64,000 bases of DNA from Anaspis maculata (GCA_949128115.1 OX421962.1:59995787-60059786); one strand, 5' to 3'; shown: positions 1 through 12,720, counted from the first letter of the stretch. A program made the numbers and translations. Notes: generated from the sequence alone by a model not told the origin.

Positions 1-582
1 TGCCCCATTTTTTCTAGGTATAGATGCCCTCCCATTTTTGCTGCACAATTAGGTCATCTTGCCGTCACTAATTGTATTGCAAAGTTGAATATGAAGATAA
101 TTAACAAAAATGTATTTGGACAAGTGCAATGCTTATGGGAGAGAAGAGAAACGTGCCGCAATCAAAAAAGCAACTAAGAAAAAGTTGTACAAGTGAAGTG
201 AAAAATATCAAATGTACTGTTTTTGTTTTCTTTTTGAATATTTGTTTTTATATCCAATAACTGATTTATTATTATTACAAAAATTGATAATTTTGAGAAT
301 TATATTTCTAAATTCATGAAAAAAATAAAAATCATTAGTAATATCCATAATTTGCTGCTGGGGCGTCACTCCCATTTACATGGGGCATCTAGCCCGCACT
401 GTTGGGAGAGATGGCCAAAAACACTTGTCTGTTTTTATTTTTTTTTTGTAATTTGTCGATTCGATTATTCAATTTTTGAGTATTATACAGGGTGGTCCAC
501 GTTATAGTAGCAATAACTCACCATTCGATGGTCCATCGAAAACTAGTTCGACATGCATAAATTGATTTTTCTATAAAACGCT
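1..582. other. Intergenic/intronic, no gene seen
   Basis: AT-rich sequence without a recognisable gene. The only marked element is a lone terminal motif TACAGGGTG near 486-494, the same motif that starts many TA-flanked foldbacks in this window. I found no matching opposite end nearby. Most likely part of the downstream intron of the minus-strand Pitx gene. Confidence 0.5.
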
Positions 583-739
583 TCCTTACCTCGGGTTCCA
601 CCAAAATTTTATCAACGCGATAACTTTATCACTCTGATAGTAACTAAGCGCCTGGCCATCCTATTGGCTGGTGCATAGCAACTATCAGCGTGATAGATTT
701 AATCTGCTCTTAAAATTTTGGTGGAACCCTAGGTAAGGG
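583..739. repeat. Short foldback, family A (copy 1)
   Basis: Imperfect hairpin. The left arm runs from CTTACCTCGGGTTCCACC, and the right arm ends GGTGGAACCCTAGGTAAG. A second diverged copy lies at 51075-51209; both copies share the loop region around CTATTGGCTG followed by a GCATAGCAACT motif. Non-coding. Probably a miniature inverted-repeat element, but no clear target duplication was seen. Confidence 0.65.
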
Positions 740-1039
740 AGATAAAGCCCTTCAAAGTTCAGTTCCTCAAATCATTTTTTTGGAATAACTCTCAAGTCAT
801 CAAAGCGATTTTTACCAAATTTGGTGCAAGTTCTCATGAAATAAATACCCATCACTTGACGTAGATAACTTTTGTCAAAATTATCCAGTGGCGTAGATAC
901 CGGCAGATTGTTCAACTTCTCTCACCCCATTTTCTACGTCATTGGATATTTTTGAAAAATTTTTTTTTTTCAATTCCTTGTTTTATTCTGAAAAAAAAGT
1001 TGCTCCTGTAAAATTTTGATTAGAGGCTTCATTTCCGAA

Positions 1040-1252
1040 ATGTTTGAGTTTGAAACTTTGGAAAACGACTTTCGAAGGCCTAGAAATTCCAAGAAAACTC
1101 ATGATTCCTAAACTGGAATAAGTTTTCTAGGTCGTTTAAGTTGATTTACTGCCATTTTTTGCTGATAAACGAGGCTTTTCCAGAAAAAAACCAATTTGGG
1201 CTCTGGAAAGTGGCGATTTCAAGATGTTTTCCAAAGTTTCAAGCTCAAATAA
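1040..1252. repeat. Degenerate inverted repeat
   Basis: Arms containing TTTGAAACTTTGGAAAAC on the left and GTTTTCCAAAGTTTCAAG on the right are inverted copies around a spacer of about 150 bases. No target duplication was recognised and there is no coding content. Confidence 0.45.
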
Positions 1253-1397
1253 CAATTTTTGACTGAATTTAGTATTCACTAACATTTTTTGAAATACTAT
1301 AGAACCAAATGCTAGTGAAAAATGATTTTTTCAAGTTAAGTGTGGCATCTGTCCCGGAATTACCTTAATCAAGTTCTGCCTCCACTTCAAAATATAA

Positions 1398-1507
1398 GGG
1401 GTGTTTTTTTTTTAAATCTGGCGTCAAGCATGCTGTGCTCTGGCCGAATGAGACTCTTTTCGGCTGGAGCACAGCATACTTGGACGCCAGATTCAAATAA
1501 ACACCCG
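1398..1507. repeat. Short foldback with GGGTGTTT termini
   Basis: Hairpin of about 110 bases. Inner arms AAATCTGGCGTC and GACGCCAGATT enclose inverted AGCATGCTGTGCTC-type sequence, with outer ends GGGGTGTTT and AAACACCCG. The element at 11491-11620 has the same kind of outer ends, so the two may be one family. Confidence 0.6.
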
Positions 1508-1530
1508 TTATAAAATAGAAATCGATCATA

Positions 1531-3691
1531 GTGGGGGGGTTAGCGGAATGGTCTGTGCATTTTGTGATCAAAGCATGAAATTTGGCATACTTGTTCAGAA
1601 GACCCTCCTTCGCAATTCCAGATGTGGCGCCACGCGAAATTTCGCGCCAGAGGCACTGTATTGCGGTTAGTATACCTGCTAGGGATAAATTCTGCAAAAA
1701 TTGTTCCTGGCCGGTCTCTGGTACCGCAGCGGTATTTTTTAGTTCTGTTTAGTTGAAACTACATGTAGAAATGAGTGAGGAGTACATTTTCACAAGCAAA
1801 GTTCCAAATGCTGCTTTTATACGTTGTTTTAATACATTTTAAGGCCAACTTTGTTTTAGTACAGGAAACATGGTAAAAAAATTGACAAAACTTCGGCAAA
1901 GATATGAACGTCCTGAAAATTTGATATTCTGTCCAGAATTATGTGCCCTACTACATATCTAAAACTGTCAAAAATCGCACCCCGAGGCTTCGAGTTATTG
2001 GAGGGGGGGTAAAAAATTGCAACTCAAAATGAAAGGTATGGAACCCGATGGAACCCGTCAATTCAATGGATGCAAGTACGTCGTAGTTCGACGCATCACA
2101 ACCAGTTGATACAATTTTGGCACAAAAAGTGTCGATCATTGTTGAAGGGGGGTCGTGGGGAAGGGCGGAACTCGGCTGGGTGGCTCTTTTTCTTCCTGGG
2201 CCATGAAGAATCGATCACGACAAGATTGGTATCTTTTCCGACTAAATTCAATGTCCTGAACTTGAATCCGATGTGTAAATTTGGATAAAATCAAGTTCGA
2301 ACAAGTTAACTTGAGAGAACCTGTTTTTTCTTTGACAATTTTCACAAAACTTTTTTTTACTGTAAGAGGTATTTATCTCTGAAAATAGCTCAGAGGCCAT
2401 TAGACTAAACTGCATTCTTCACGAAAATCATCCATTAGATCTGTCACTTTGTTTTTCGAGGTAGGAAAAACCGATTTGAACTTTAGTCGGCACTGCCCGG
2501 CGTCTACTAATGACCAGAACACTACAGCATGCATCTTCAAGTAATAACTCAATACCCTGCATTGCGATTTATGACGATTTTGTTTATGTTATAGGAAATT
2601 CAGTTCTGCACAGATCCTCAAACTTTCAAAGATAAGTCATAATTTTCCAGATACTTTGGGCCATTTTCATTTAAAGATGCATGGTGTAGTGTTCTGGTCA
2701 GTAGTAGACGACGGGCTGTGCCGACTAAAGTTCAAATCGATTTTTTCTATCTCGAAAAACAAAGTTACAGATCAAATGGATGATTTTCGTGAAGAATACA
2801 GTTCAATCTAATGGCCTCTGAAATATTTTCAAAGATGAATGCCTCTAACAGTAAAAAAAAGTTTTGTGCAAATTGTCAAAGAAAAAACAGGTTTTCTTAA
2901 GTCAACTTGTTTGAACTTGTTTTTGTCCAAATGTATACATCGGATTCAAGTTCAGGACATTGAATTTAGTCGGAAAAGATACCAATCTTGTCGTGATCGA
3001 TTCTTCATGGCCCAGGAAGAAAAAGAGTCACCCAGCCGAGTTTCGCCCTCCCCCGCGACCCCCCTTCAACAATGATCGACACTTTTTGTGCCAAAATTGT
3101 ATCAACGGGATGTGATGCGTCAGACTATGACGTATTTGCATCCATTGGATTGACGGGTTCCATCGGGTTCTATACCTTCAATTTTGAGTTGCAATTTTTT
3201 ACCCCCCCTCCAATAACTCGAAGCCTCGGGGTGCGATTTGTGACAATTTTAGATATGCAGTAGGTCACTTAGTTCTGAACAGAATATCAAATTTTCAGGA
3301 CGTTTATATTTTTACCGAGGTTTTGGCGATTTTTTTACCATGTTTCCTGTACTAAAACAAAGTTGGCCTTAAAATGTATAAAAACAACGTATAAAGGCAG
3401 CATTTGGGAGTTTGCTTGTGAAAATGCACTCCTCACTCATTTCTACATGTAGATTTAGCTAAACAGAACTGAAAAATACCGACTGCGGTACCAGAGACCG
3501 GCCAGGAACCATTTTTGCAGAATTTACCCCTAGCAGGTATATTAACCGCAATACAGTGCCTCTGGTGCGAAATCTTGCGTGGCGCCACATCTGGAATTGC
3601 AAAGGAGGGTCTTCTGAACACGTATGCCAAATTTCATGCTTTGATCACAAAATGCACAGATCATTCCATTTTTGGCCGTTAACCCCGCCAC
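1531..3691. mobile_element. Large foldback element (2.16 kb), TA-flanked
   Basis: Two arms of about 1.0 kb (1531 to about 2545 and about 2665 to 3691) are inverted copies around a loop of about 120 bases. The ends are GTGGGGGGGTTAGCGG and CCGTTAACCCCGCCAC, flanked on both sides by TA (1529-1530 and 3692-3693), as expected of a non-autonomous Tc1/mariner-type element. Short reading frames in the arms are mirror copies of each other and carry no recognisable domain. Mismatches between the arms are scattered, so the palindrome is not brand new. Confidence 0.8.
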
Positions 3692-3693
3692 TA

Positions 3694-4056
3694 TCAGCTT
3701 CCTGGCTTCGACAGCTTGACGTTTCAAAAGCCGCCATCTTGAACTTCGACAATTTTCATCCCATCAAGATTAAATTTGGAACGGGCACCATTCTAATGGA
3801 GATTATTTACGAACGTATATACCTATAAGCTACGCAAAATGCTGATCAATAGGAAAGACTTTTTTACGTTTTACTGGATGCCCGGTTGGTCAACCAACAT
3901 CTTGCGTTGTTTACGTTCTGCGACCATTGTAGCGGGGCATGATGGACGTTTTCCTTGCTAGACACGTTCTGTTTATTTGCACCGTTCGCGTTCCTCAGAT
4001 TCCTTTATCTCGCCTCATTTTGATTAGGTATAATCAGCATCTCTCTCTTTAACTCA
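3694..4056. other. Short stretch without features
   Basis: About 360 bases between two foldbacks. Nothing recognised. Confidence 0.4.
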
Positions 4057-4058
4057 TA

Positions 4059-5230
4059 CAGGGTGATTCATGAGTGACCTTACATAGGCTACTGGAAGAT
4101 AGAGGACTTCGAGGCGAGTCAAGATCCACTGAAGAAATTTCATTTTCTCCAATGGTTACGAAGATACAGGGTGTTTTGTGTGTTTCATATGAAACTTTGA
4201 CAAGCGATATTTCTGAAACGGCTAGAGGTATTTTGTTGAAATTCACCAGTAATATTTCTCTGTTGGAACTCATCCCGAAGCCATACCGGGTAAGTCAAAA
4301 TCCAGGGCCGGGCTAGAAAAGAGGTGCCCTTTTTTTGTTTCATCAAAAAGTACTTTTTCTGACCGCTTTTCTAAAAAACTGCTATCGGATTCAAAAAGCT
4401 AAGGAGAAATGCTTTAAGAATCACTCTTCAATTTAAATGGCACACCTAAACCGTTTCGACAATAAAATTGAAAGTAAAATTTGTGGGTGAGTTCCCATTT
4501 TCGACCGGACATAATCGACTCATTGTTTAATTGAATTCAATAAAATTTATTTTTTGACTTGTCTCTGTTGAATAGAAGGGTTTGGTTGAAAGAAAAATTC
4601 CAGAGTCGACCATTTTTTTCAATGACAAAATCGAGAGTGAAATTAAAATGAGCCTCGATTTGGTCGTCAAAAAAAATCTTCGGCTATGGAATTTTTCTTC
4701 CTACCAAGCCCTTCCATTCCACAGAGACAAGCTAAAAAATGAATTTGAATGAATTCAATCAAACAATGAGTCGATTATGTCCGGTCAAAAATGGAAACTT
4801 ACCCACAAATATTACTTTTAATTTTTATGTCGAAACGGTTCAGGTGTGCCATCTAAATTGAAGAGTGATTCTTGAAGTATTTTTTCTTAGCTTTTCGAAT
4901 CCGATAGCAGTTTTCAAGAAAAGCGGTCAGTAAATGTACTTTTTGATCAAATAAAAAAGGGGCACATTTTTTCAATCCCGGCCCTGGATTTTGACTCACC
5001 CAGTATGGGTTCAGAGTACGTTCCAATAGAGAAATATTACTGGTGAATTTCAAGAAAATATCTCTAGCCGTTCCAGAAATATTGCTTATCAAAGTTTCAT
5101 ACGAAACACACAAAACACCCTGTATCTTCGTAACCAATGAAGACAGCAAAATTTCTTCAGTGGATCCTGACTTGCCTCGAAGTCCTCTATCTCCCATTAG
5201 CCTATGTAAGGTCACTCATGAATCACCCTG
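4059..5230. mobile_element. Foldback element with CAGGGTGATTCATGAG termini
   Basis: A near-complete palindrome of 1.17 kb with ends CAGGGTGATTCATGAG and CTCATGAATCACCCTG, flanked by TA at 4057-4058 and 5231-5232. The arms also hold a second TA-flanked terminal pair: TACAGGGTGTTTTGTG begins at 4174 and its inverse ends at 5124, centred on the same axis. The element lacks coding content. The TA duplication points to mobilisation by a Tc1/mariner-type transposase acting in trans; that is inference. Confidence 0.85.
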
Positions 5231-5283
5231 TATATCTCAGTTTTCCATCTATTATATCCAGTTGAAGACCTTATTGTAATTAT

Positions 5284-6394
5284 CAGTGGCGGACTAAGGG
5301 AATTGGGGGCCCGGGGCGGAATTGTGAGATGGGGACCCCTAAGTAGTGAAAGTTGAGAATATGAAGGGGGGCCGGCAGACTTTTTGGCCCGCCCTGCCCC
5401 GCCGTAATTGAGCAAAAGCCTAAGAAACAAAAAATGTGTTGTTAACTTGACTATAAAACACAAAGTAGCGCAGTCAGAAGTTGAGGGGGGAGAGGGCAAA
5501 AGCAACGGTGAGGGTGCAAGTCAGGGAAAAGAAGCGCCGCAGGCGAAATTTTTTGGGCATAATAATAATAATGATGCTGATGATGATAATCGGTATATTT
5601 CGTGCGTTTTGCGTTTTCGGTTTTCGACGTTTTCACCAAAATTACTTAATAATCAAACTTCTTTTCAGAAAATGTTTGCGTTTCTTGAAAATTTTCGCCA
5701 GAATTTTTTTCTGTATCGGTTTAGTGTGGAATGAAGTGCCATGGGCGCTTGGGAGGTAGAGGGGTGGTCTCATTTGCCCACTTTCGCCCCCCTTGGCTAT
5801 GCCACTGACCACCAGTACCTACAAGAAGTTTTCGGTTCCAGCTTTGGATGTTGAATTGGATTTGGACTGTTGCCTCAATGCTAAAACCTACTCGTATATA
5901 CAAAATTAGAAATAATATGAATTTCTACTACCTGCAGCGCGCAGATAAGATAATTTTGTTGTTCTGTCTTTCCCCTCTTTTGAAAAGAAATAATAAAATA
6001 CAAAACTTCAAAAGGCTTGAGGCCTTTGGCACTGTGATGTTCAGGGCCGGGGCCCCTAAAGCCCAAAGTGAAAATAATTCGCAGAGACTGCGTGATACAG
6101 ACACACCCGAGGACACACCTCTATTGCTTGTGTGTAGGCCCCCAAACCTGTTGTCATGGGGCCTGCCAAGGTAACTTTAAAATGGAAAAAATAGGGAAAC
6201 AATGTTTCTCATCTAAGTAATATGCGGAAAAAAATGATCATCGAGAGAAAAAATTAAAAATTTGGGATTTTATCCCAATTTTGTGCAGTATTTTTCACAA
6301 ACAAGAGGAATTGGGGGCCCCATCAGATGATTGGGGCCCCGAGGCCCGGGGCGGACCGCCCCCGCCGCCCCCCCCCCCCCTTAGTCCGCCACTG
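5284..6394. mobile_element. Non-autonomous hAT element, CAGTGGCGGACTAAG ends
   Basis: Terminal inverted repeats CAGTGGCGGACTAAG and CTTAGTCCGCCACTG bound 1111 bases, directly flanked by an 8-bp duplication GTAATTAT (5276-5283 and 6395-6402). The 8-bp target site and CAGTGG-type end are hallmarks of the hAT superfamily. Subterminal regions are rich in GGGGCCC and CCCCGCC. No transposase frame is present, so the element depends on a helper. A truncated relative occupies about 40785-41103. Confidence 0.88.
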
Positions 6395-6467
6395 GTAATT
6401 ATAGAGATAAGCCACATTGTGATTTTTCCAGATATTGAGCTCAATTCCTGAGAAGTATATTTGCCTC

Positions 6468-6542
6468 TACTTCACCTTTCATACTAGGAGTTACTAAGCA
6501 AATTTCACTGAGCAACTCCTATAGTAAAAGATGGAGTGAAAG
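6468..6542. repeat. Small hairpin, AGGAGTTACTAAGC family
   Basis: Left arm CTTTCATACTAGGAGTTACT and right arm GAGCAACTCCTATAGT are inverted copies. The core resembles that of the 17226-17350 hairpin, where AGGTGTTGCTAAGC faces CTTAGCAACTCCTA. Confidence 0.5.
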
Positions 6543-6668
6543 CAATTGCTTCTTTCAATTAATCATACGGCCCATTGGAGATGGTGTTCACCTTGCAAAA
6601 GGTTGCGGAGAGAAATTCTGGTTCAGTTTTGTGTCATTGTGTCCTGATGAAGTACTGAGTTTAGAATT

Positions 6669-6883
6669 TGACGGCCCCGTAGCACAGGTGGTCGTGCATC
6701 AGCCTGTGGTACGGTTGGTCCTAGGTTCGATTCTTAGTCATGTCTGGGTGTTTTGTGCTGTCCACAATTTGCGTTAATTAAGGTTTTTTCAATTGTACAA
6801 ATTTAAATAAAAACGCAAATAACTCCTATGGCGTTGAAGAAGCCGATAAGGAGGAAAACAAACTTTTAAAACTTTAACTTTAA
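6669..6883 (+). mobile_element. tRNA-derived SINE with 15-bp target duplication
   Basis: The 5' part resembles a tRNA gene: a box A-like TAGCACAGGTGG about 10 bases in, and a box B-like GGTTCGATTCT about 50 bases further on. These are internal RNA polymerase III promoter elements. A non-tRNA body follows, ending in an A/T-rich tail. The 215-bp body is flanked by the direct repeat ACTGAGTTTAGAATT at 6654-6668 and 6884-6898, the mark of LINE-dependent retroposition. The LINE at 24792-30317 could be a source of the machinery, but I see no shared 3' end. Confidence 0.85.
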
Positions 6884-6898
6884 ACTGAGTTTAGAATT

Positions 6899-8000
6899 CG
6901 GCAAGCCGCCACTCGCTCCTCCACATCAGAAAAGTGGTACCGGAGGACCCGAAAAGAGCCACTTTTCACTAATCCACTGTTTATCGTCGTATCGCCTACC
7001 GCAATGGAACCATATGACCCTACTATCCCTCTTGAAAGTACTGAAATCCTTACAGGATTTCCTGCCACGCCAATGCCATTCTTCGCAGCACGATTATACA
7101 AACCATTGTTTCAATAGTTGTTCCGCACTTATTTCGATGACGTTAACTTCTAGATAAATTTAATCGATGATGGGAGACTGGGCCGAAGCCAGCGGAATAA
7201 CGAAAAATTCGCGTGATTTTATACGGCTGGTTCGAATCTTTATTTGAAATGAAATAACGGCAGTGAACGGTGAACGCATATAGAATCATTCGAATATTAC
7301 TTTCTGATATTGCTCAACTGGTCGTTATCAAAAGCTGACATACTGGGTCATAAATCAAGCACACGAATGTGATATAACTGATATATTTGAATACCTAGGT
7401 GTTACTCGTACCTTCGTACCTATACGTAGATATACCCAATGGCTGCAGTATAGTAGTGGACGGAAGTACAACCACCACCAGGTCGGTAATGGTGGTGGTG
7501 TTGGCTGGATATATACCAAGGGACCAGAGGCAATAGTTCATACCAAGTATGCATGGCAGTCCGCGATGGCGATTGCGTTAATCCTCGGCAGATTTATGGT
7601 GTTAATCATGCAAGGATTACCGTACCGCTCAGGCTTTGTGTACCTGACTAGTTGGCCCCACTGAGTTACGGCCACTATATCACTCAACTGCCCAAACGTA
7701 TATCTCATTAATAAACTGTGATAAACTGACGTGTTAGTGCAATTTCCTATCACTGTCCATCTCTGTGCACACCCCAAGGAACATGATGGTCAAGATGTAC
7801 GTGGATTGATTAGAAATTAGATGCGTTTATCGAATAGATATCCCTGCGACGTTCCCAACATTACATGTCTTCTGTCCCCATTACTATCAATATATTACAT
7901 GTTTTCTATTTATATAGGAACGGAAGACCACTTAGGCTTTGGGAACAGAAATTTGAATATGACAGCAAGATACCACTTTACTTTGTTCCTTGAGTCAAAA
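6899..8000. other. No gene or clear repeat
   Basis: Short frames only, with no recognisable domain. Contains a GGTGG-rich direct repeat patch around 7468-7503. Confidence 0.4.
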
Positions 8001-8002
8001 TA

Positions 8003-8896
8003 CAGGGTGTCCGTTTTTCGAGGCTAAGCATGGGTATCTCGCTTATCTTCAGAGATACAGAGTCGGTTAAATTAGAAAAAAGTTGCGAATTTTCATGACG
8101 ATCAATGATCCAAGAAGATATTTGACTTGTCAGTTTTAGTTTTCGAGATATCGAGAAAAAACAGAAATTTGTAATTTTCGTTTTTATTTTTTATTTGAAA
8201 AACGGTTGAAGGTAGCCTTTTTTAGTTAAGACATTGTGTAGGCACTTTTTCAAGGGGAATTCAATGTTGCCAAAATCTAGATATGACATTCAACTTTTTT
8301 TTCTCTTATGGGCGCTATATTGGATTTTGACATTTTTGAATACAATTTCATTTTCTGGTTACAACAATGTGTCACATGCTACTGTTGAATCCATGCTTTA
8401 GAGCAAAAAAATTTTTAAATTTTTCAAAGAGTGCTTTGGAAACAAAATCAGCATCGACAATAAAAAAGAACGTAAATGTCAAACATTTATTCAACAATGA
8501 CATGTGGCACATCGTTCTAACCAGATAAGAATACAGTATTTAAAAATATCAAAATCCAATATGGCGCCCATTAGAGAAAAAAGTTGAATGTCGTATCTCG
8601 GTTGCTTTGAAAGCTAAAATAAAAATTTTGGCAGATTTGGATTCCCCTTGAAAAAGTGCCCCGACAATGTCTAGATTAGAAAAGGCCACCTTCAACCGTT
8701 TTTTGAATAAAAAATAAAAACAAAAATCAAAATCCTGTTTTTTCACGATATCTCAAAAACGAAAATCGATACGTCAAATTTCTTTTTGGATCATTGATCG
8801 TCATGAAAATGCGCAACTTTTTCCTAATTCAACCGACTTTGTATCTCTTAAGATAAGCGAGATACCAATGCTTAGCCTCGAAAAACGGACACCCTG
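8003..8896. mobile_element. Foldback element with CAGGGTGTCCGTTTTTCG termini
   Basis: Inverted ends CAGGGTGTCCGTTTTTCG and CGAAAAACGGACACCCTG enclose 894 bases and are flanked by TA (8001-8002, 8897-8898). The arms stay complementary for most of their length, meeting near 8430-8460. There is no coding content. It looks like a Tc1/mariner-type miniature element. Confidence 0.85.
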
Positions 8897-8898
8897 TA

Positions 8899-10312
8899 TA
8901 CAAAAAGGCGCCATGACAACCTTTTGTTACAGGCCGATAGATGACGCCACGCTACAAGCAACTTCCTAAATCCAGATTTGCAGCGGACCGTTTCCTGACT
9001 ACTGGAAGGACTTTGTTTTGGTGTTAGTTAGCGACTTTATTTCTGAAAAATTCTTTAGATGATAAAGCATGTCATCTCACCATGTAGGAATGGCTTGTCA
9101 AAACCATCATCGCAGTGTCAAAAGTGTCATCGGTGGCGGCTCTTATAATTTTTCACCCAACGCAACGCTTTGACGTTGTACGTTAGCAAAGAAACGTAGC
9201 TTCAATGGAGCTAAATCAAAAAGCTGAGTCTTATTTTAGTTAGGTAGCTAAATATAAGCTAGGTCCATGCAAGGACCCTGATGAATTTTGTCAATTCGCG
9301 TCACTGCCTGAAGAGTATACACTATACATCTATAAAATCACCCCCGACACCAGCATCCGCGCTCCTAATATGAGAACCGGTCAACAATAAAGTAGACGAG
9401 GGAACAAAGAGATCCTGCGGTAGTGTGACAAATATCTTAATTTATATTCTGTTAAGTACGGCTCATTGGCTAACACGCTTGACCGTTCAATCACAGTGTA
9501 CATGACCAAATGGCAAATAAACGATCCATCCTCCCTTGATTGCTCTGCTTCTCGCAGTCCCGCAGAATAAATGCAAGAGGAATCGTCGAACACCAACAAA
9601 CGTATCCAAAGTCCAAAGCATTTCCGTCTCTTTTCTCCCCATACGAAATGATTACGTGGAGTCGCATGAGGGATGTTGACAAGCGGCCTGGTAGATGAGG
9701 CGTGAGAATGTGTGGCATGGCTAATACGATTACCACGCCACGAAATGCAAGGAGCACTCCAGACGCGTGCCGGTCCCGCTTATTAAAGTTCGATTTGACA
9801 GAGCTATGCCTGATCACTTTTTTACATTCATACATCCTATCCACAGGAACTGCCTACGGGCGTCAAGCTTCCTATCAAATGTACCAAAATGATTTAAAAA
9901 AATTGCATGTATTCCTAATAGTAATAGTCCAAGAGGATTTTTTGGAATAATTTTTGCATCCGTTAAATGTCGATAGGATGGTTAGTGGTACTGACCATAC
10001 ATTTTTCCTTAGTCTGGCAAAAATGTTCCGGTGGGTTCCATTGGTGTAAAATTCAAATGAATAAATTATTTTTTTCAGTTATGAATCTTTTAGATTCACT
10101 CAAATAATTCAATAAATTCGCTGATCGGAAAATAAGGTCGATTTCTCGGATACGCGGTCCTCATTATTCCAGGTTTGAAACTCAATATACAAATTGATAT
10201 TATCGACCACATTACGACTTGTCAGTAGAACCATTTTTATTAGTGGGAAAAAATATGTTCGTTGACTGGGAAAATTAGTACATACCCAAAAAAATCACTG
10301 AATCCTGGACTG
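8899..10312. other. No gene or clear repeat
   Basis: About 1.4 kb of ordinary composition. Only short overlapping frames on both strands around 9490-9950, with no domain I recognise. Confidence 0.4.
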
Positions 10313-10421
10313 TAATTTAGGTAGGCTGTGGCGTGTCAAACGTACGTCAAGCGACGTTCATTCAAATTCAGTATAGTTACTCGACGTACGCTTCTTCTAG
10401 CACAGCCTACCTACCTGAATT
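10313..10421. repeat. Small hairpin, GGTAGGCTGTG family (copy 1)
   Basis: TAATTTAGGTAGGCTGTG on the left faces CACAGCCTACCTACCTGAAT on the right. Two relatives lie at 32760-32884 and 61548-61684. The right flank of this copy and the arms of the 61.5 kb copy both carry a TTTGATCACA motif, so the family probably extends past the conserved core. Confidence 0.6.
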
Positions 10422-11105
10422 CAGACTTCATTTGATCACAGGATACTTCTGAATAATTAGAAGTAAACTCGGAAATAAAGTTGTATGAAAAATCTGTCTC
10501 TCCACGTAGATTGTATTTTCTGTGAAGCGTTTCGGCCTTACAATTCGGGGTAAAGGGCCATCTTCAAAGCAGTAAAGGTGTGAAATGTATATCAAAGTGT
10601 CAAAGTCAAAGTAAACAATTGAATAATAATAACAATTAAGACAAAGTTAGTTAGAGACCAGAGAGAGACGAGAGATTAGAGATTGATCGTAATCAAAACT
10701 GGCATTCAAAAACGATCCAACCAGCTAACATTTCCGAAATCCAGCCGACTTCCTAGCGGTGCCATATGAATCATTTCGCTCCCAACTGTCCATCATTGCA
10801 ACCCTGTAGGTCCAATGTGCGTTGATATGGTTGTTAAAAATTGCTTTGTCTAACATTTCAAACCGGGGGCTTAAGACTGGTATGAGCTTGACAATTTTCG
10901 AATGAATGGCCAAAAATTTACGTCATAAGGTACATGAATGAAACCAACGGGATTTTATGTGGGAACATCCCCTTAATCGAAAATCTGGTCGCAAGACAAA
11001 ATTTTTGGGGGCTTTCGGTCCATAAGACAAGTTTGAAATTTTCAAAAAAGGACCAAAATTTATTATTTTTTTTACGGCGTTTTGTTGACTAACCCACTAA
11101 TAGCA

Positions 11106-11332
11106 AGTTCCACCAGAGAATTTAATCATAGTTAACTAATTGAGATATTTTCTCTGGTGAATATTGGCTTAGTGACCACAGAAAGCACAAGTTTCACGAA
11201 AGATTATGGAAAAATGTTTGGACCACAACAGCTTGTATGCATTTTTCGTGGTCATTCAACCAGCACTGACTTAGAATCCATCAGAGAAAATGTCTCAATT
11301 AGCTAACAATAATTAAATTCGCTAGTGGAACT
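11106..11332. repeat. Nested inverted repeat
   Basis: AGTTCCACCAGAGAATTTAA on the left is inverted as TTAAATTCGCTAGTGGAACT on the right, with TTTTCTCTGGTG and its inverse further in. It lies inside the 10794-11937 foldback. Confidence 0.6.
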
Positions 11333-11490
11333 GGATGTAAGTGTGATAATTGTAATCAGGATAAAAGACGGAATGGATTTCCATGTAAAAATACAGGGTG
11401 TACGATTTGAGAAATATTTTTAGATATTGCACCTTGTAAGCGATGTACCATTGAAAATTTTTGTGAACGGATTCGAAACCTACGTACGTA

Positions 11491-11620
11491 CGGGGTGTTT
11501 ATAAGAATCTGTGATCGCGGCAGGCATGGGTCAGGCCAAAAGACGTAGTAACAGGCGCAATTGTAGTGATCGGGAGTAATTCCAAAGGCGATGCGATCAC
11601 AGTCGTTTATAAACACCCGG
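11491..11620. repeat. Nested foldback with GGGTGTTTATA termini
   Basis: CGGGGTGTTTATAA on the left is inverted as TTATAAACACCCGG on the right, with inner arms TGTGATCGC and GCGATCACA. The ends resemble those of 1398-1507. The element lies inside the 10794-11937 foldback. Confidence 0.6.
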
Positions 11621-12085
11621 TATAAGAATCGTTTTTCATTCCTAAAATTATTCAAGTCTCCAGGAGGAGGTAAATTTTGGCTCTTTTTGAAAATTTCAAA
11701 CTATTCTTATGGACCGAGAGCCCCCAAAAATTTTTTCTTATGATCCGATTTTTGATTAAGGGGATTTTCCCACACAAAAGTCCGTTGGTTTCATTCATGT
11801 AGCTTACGACGTGAATTTTGGCCATTTTTTCGAAAAGTGACAAGCCTATACCAGCCTAAAGCCCCCGGTCTGAGATGTAAGACAAAAAAACTTTTAACCA
11901 CATTATCAACGCACATTAGACCTACAGGGTTAAAATCATGTAATTTCATTAATAGGGTAACATTGATGCAATTGATATTACTAAATAAATAAATAAATAA
12001 ATAGATCATTTCATGAAATAAATAAAATTTATATACTATACTAGGGCGATTGCACCATCTCCCTGTCCAGTATGCTCGGGGCCGT

Positions 12086-12720
12086 CGAAGAAAGTTGAAG
12101 TTTGAAAATTGTTTTTTGTAATAACTTTCAGATTTCTAGACCGATTTTGACCAAACTTAGTAAATACAAGTAATTTTGAAACAGGTACCTACCTGTTATT
12201 CAATCACCTATTTTCTACGCCAAAGAATATTCTTATCAAATGACAACTTTTTTAGATTCTGCCTTCAATTTAGAAGAATAAGTAACTCGTGCAAAATTTT
12301 GTTGAAGTCTTCCTTTTCGAGATATTTTAGTTCAAAAACATATCGTTCAATTTCTTCACTAAAGTAAACCTTATAAATCAGGTAACCATCATTTTGGCTG
12401 AGAAACAACCAGTTTGCAAAGCACCAAAACGTAAAATTTTCGGCTTTTGGACTTTGGGTTTTTTGAAATGTTTCTCAACGGGTAACTTTTTCTGCTACAT
12501 TAACCGTTTTAGAAAATATCTAATGGCTTAGGTGATAAGTTGAAAAAAGGAGGTAACACCCCCCTCCCCAATGTCTGCGCATCTGGATAGTTCTGAGAAA
12601 AGCTGTGATGATTGAATAACAGGTTTGTTTAAAAATTACTTATATTAAATTTGGTTCAAATAGGTTGAGGAACCTAGAAGTTATCAGAAAAATACCATAA
12701 ATTCACAAAGTTCAATATCT
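12086..12720. repeat. Degenerate foldback
   Basis: The left arm (about 12086-12210) and the right arm (about 12600-12720) are diverged inverse copies. For example, CCTGTTATTCAATCA at about 12196 faces TGATTGAATAACAGG at about 12610, and GTAATAACTTTC faces a GAAGTTATC-type stretch. No target duplication was identified. Confidence 0.55.

Larger units (their letters stand above)
10794..11937. mobile_element. Foldback element with internal nested hairpins
   Basis: Outer arms begin AACCCTGTAGGTCCAATGTG and end in the inverse ACCTACAGGGTT. They are complementary for about 290 bases (to about 11085 on the left, from about 11660 on the right). The central region holds two further inverted repeats at 11106-11332 and 11491-11620 and a lone TACAGGGTGTAC end at 11392. 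No clean target duplication was found, so the exact ends are approximate. Confidence 0.7.

Noticed and set aside
2070..3263. Paired frames on both strands that look conserved (GTG/ATG starts, about 60-78 codons)
   Set aside because: They are the same sequence read from the two arms of one palindrome. The similarity shows the inverted repeat, not selection on protein.
5408..6174. Several 60-108 codon frames
   Set aside because: All lie in the non-autonomous hAT element at 5284-6394, overlap each other and match no domain.
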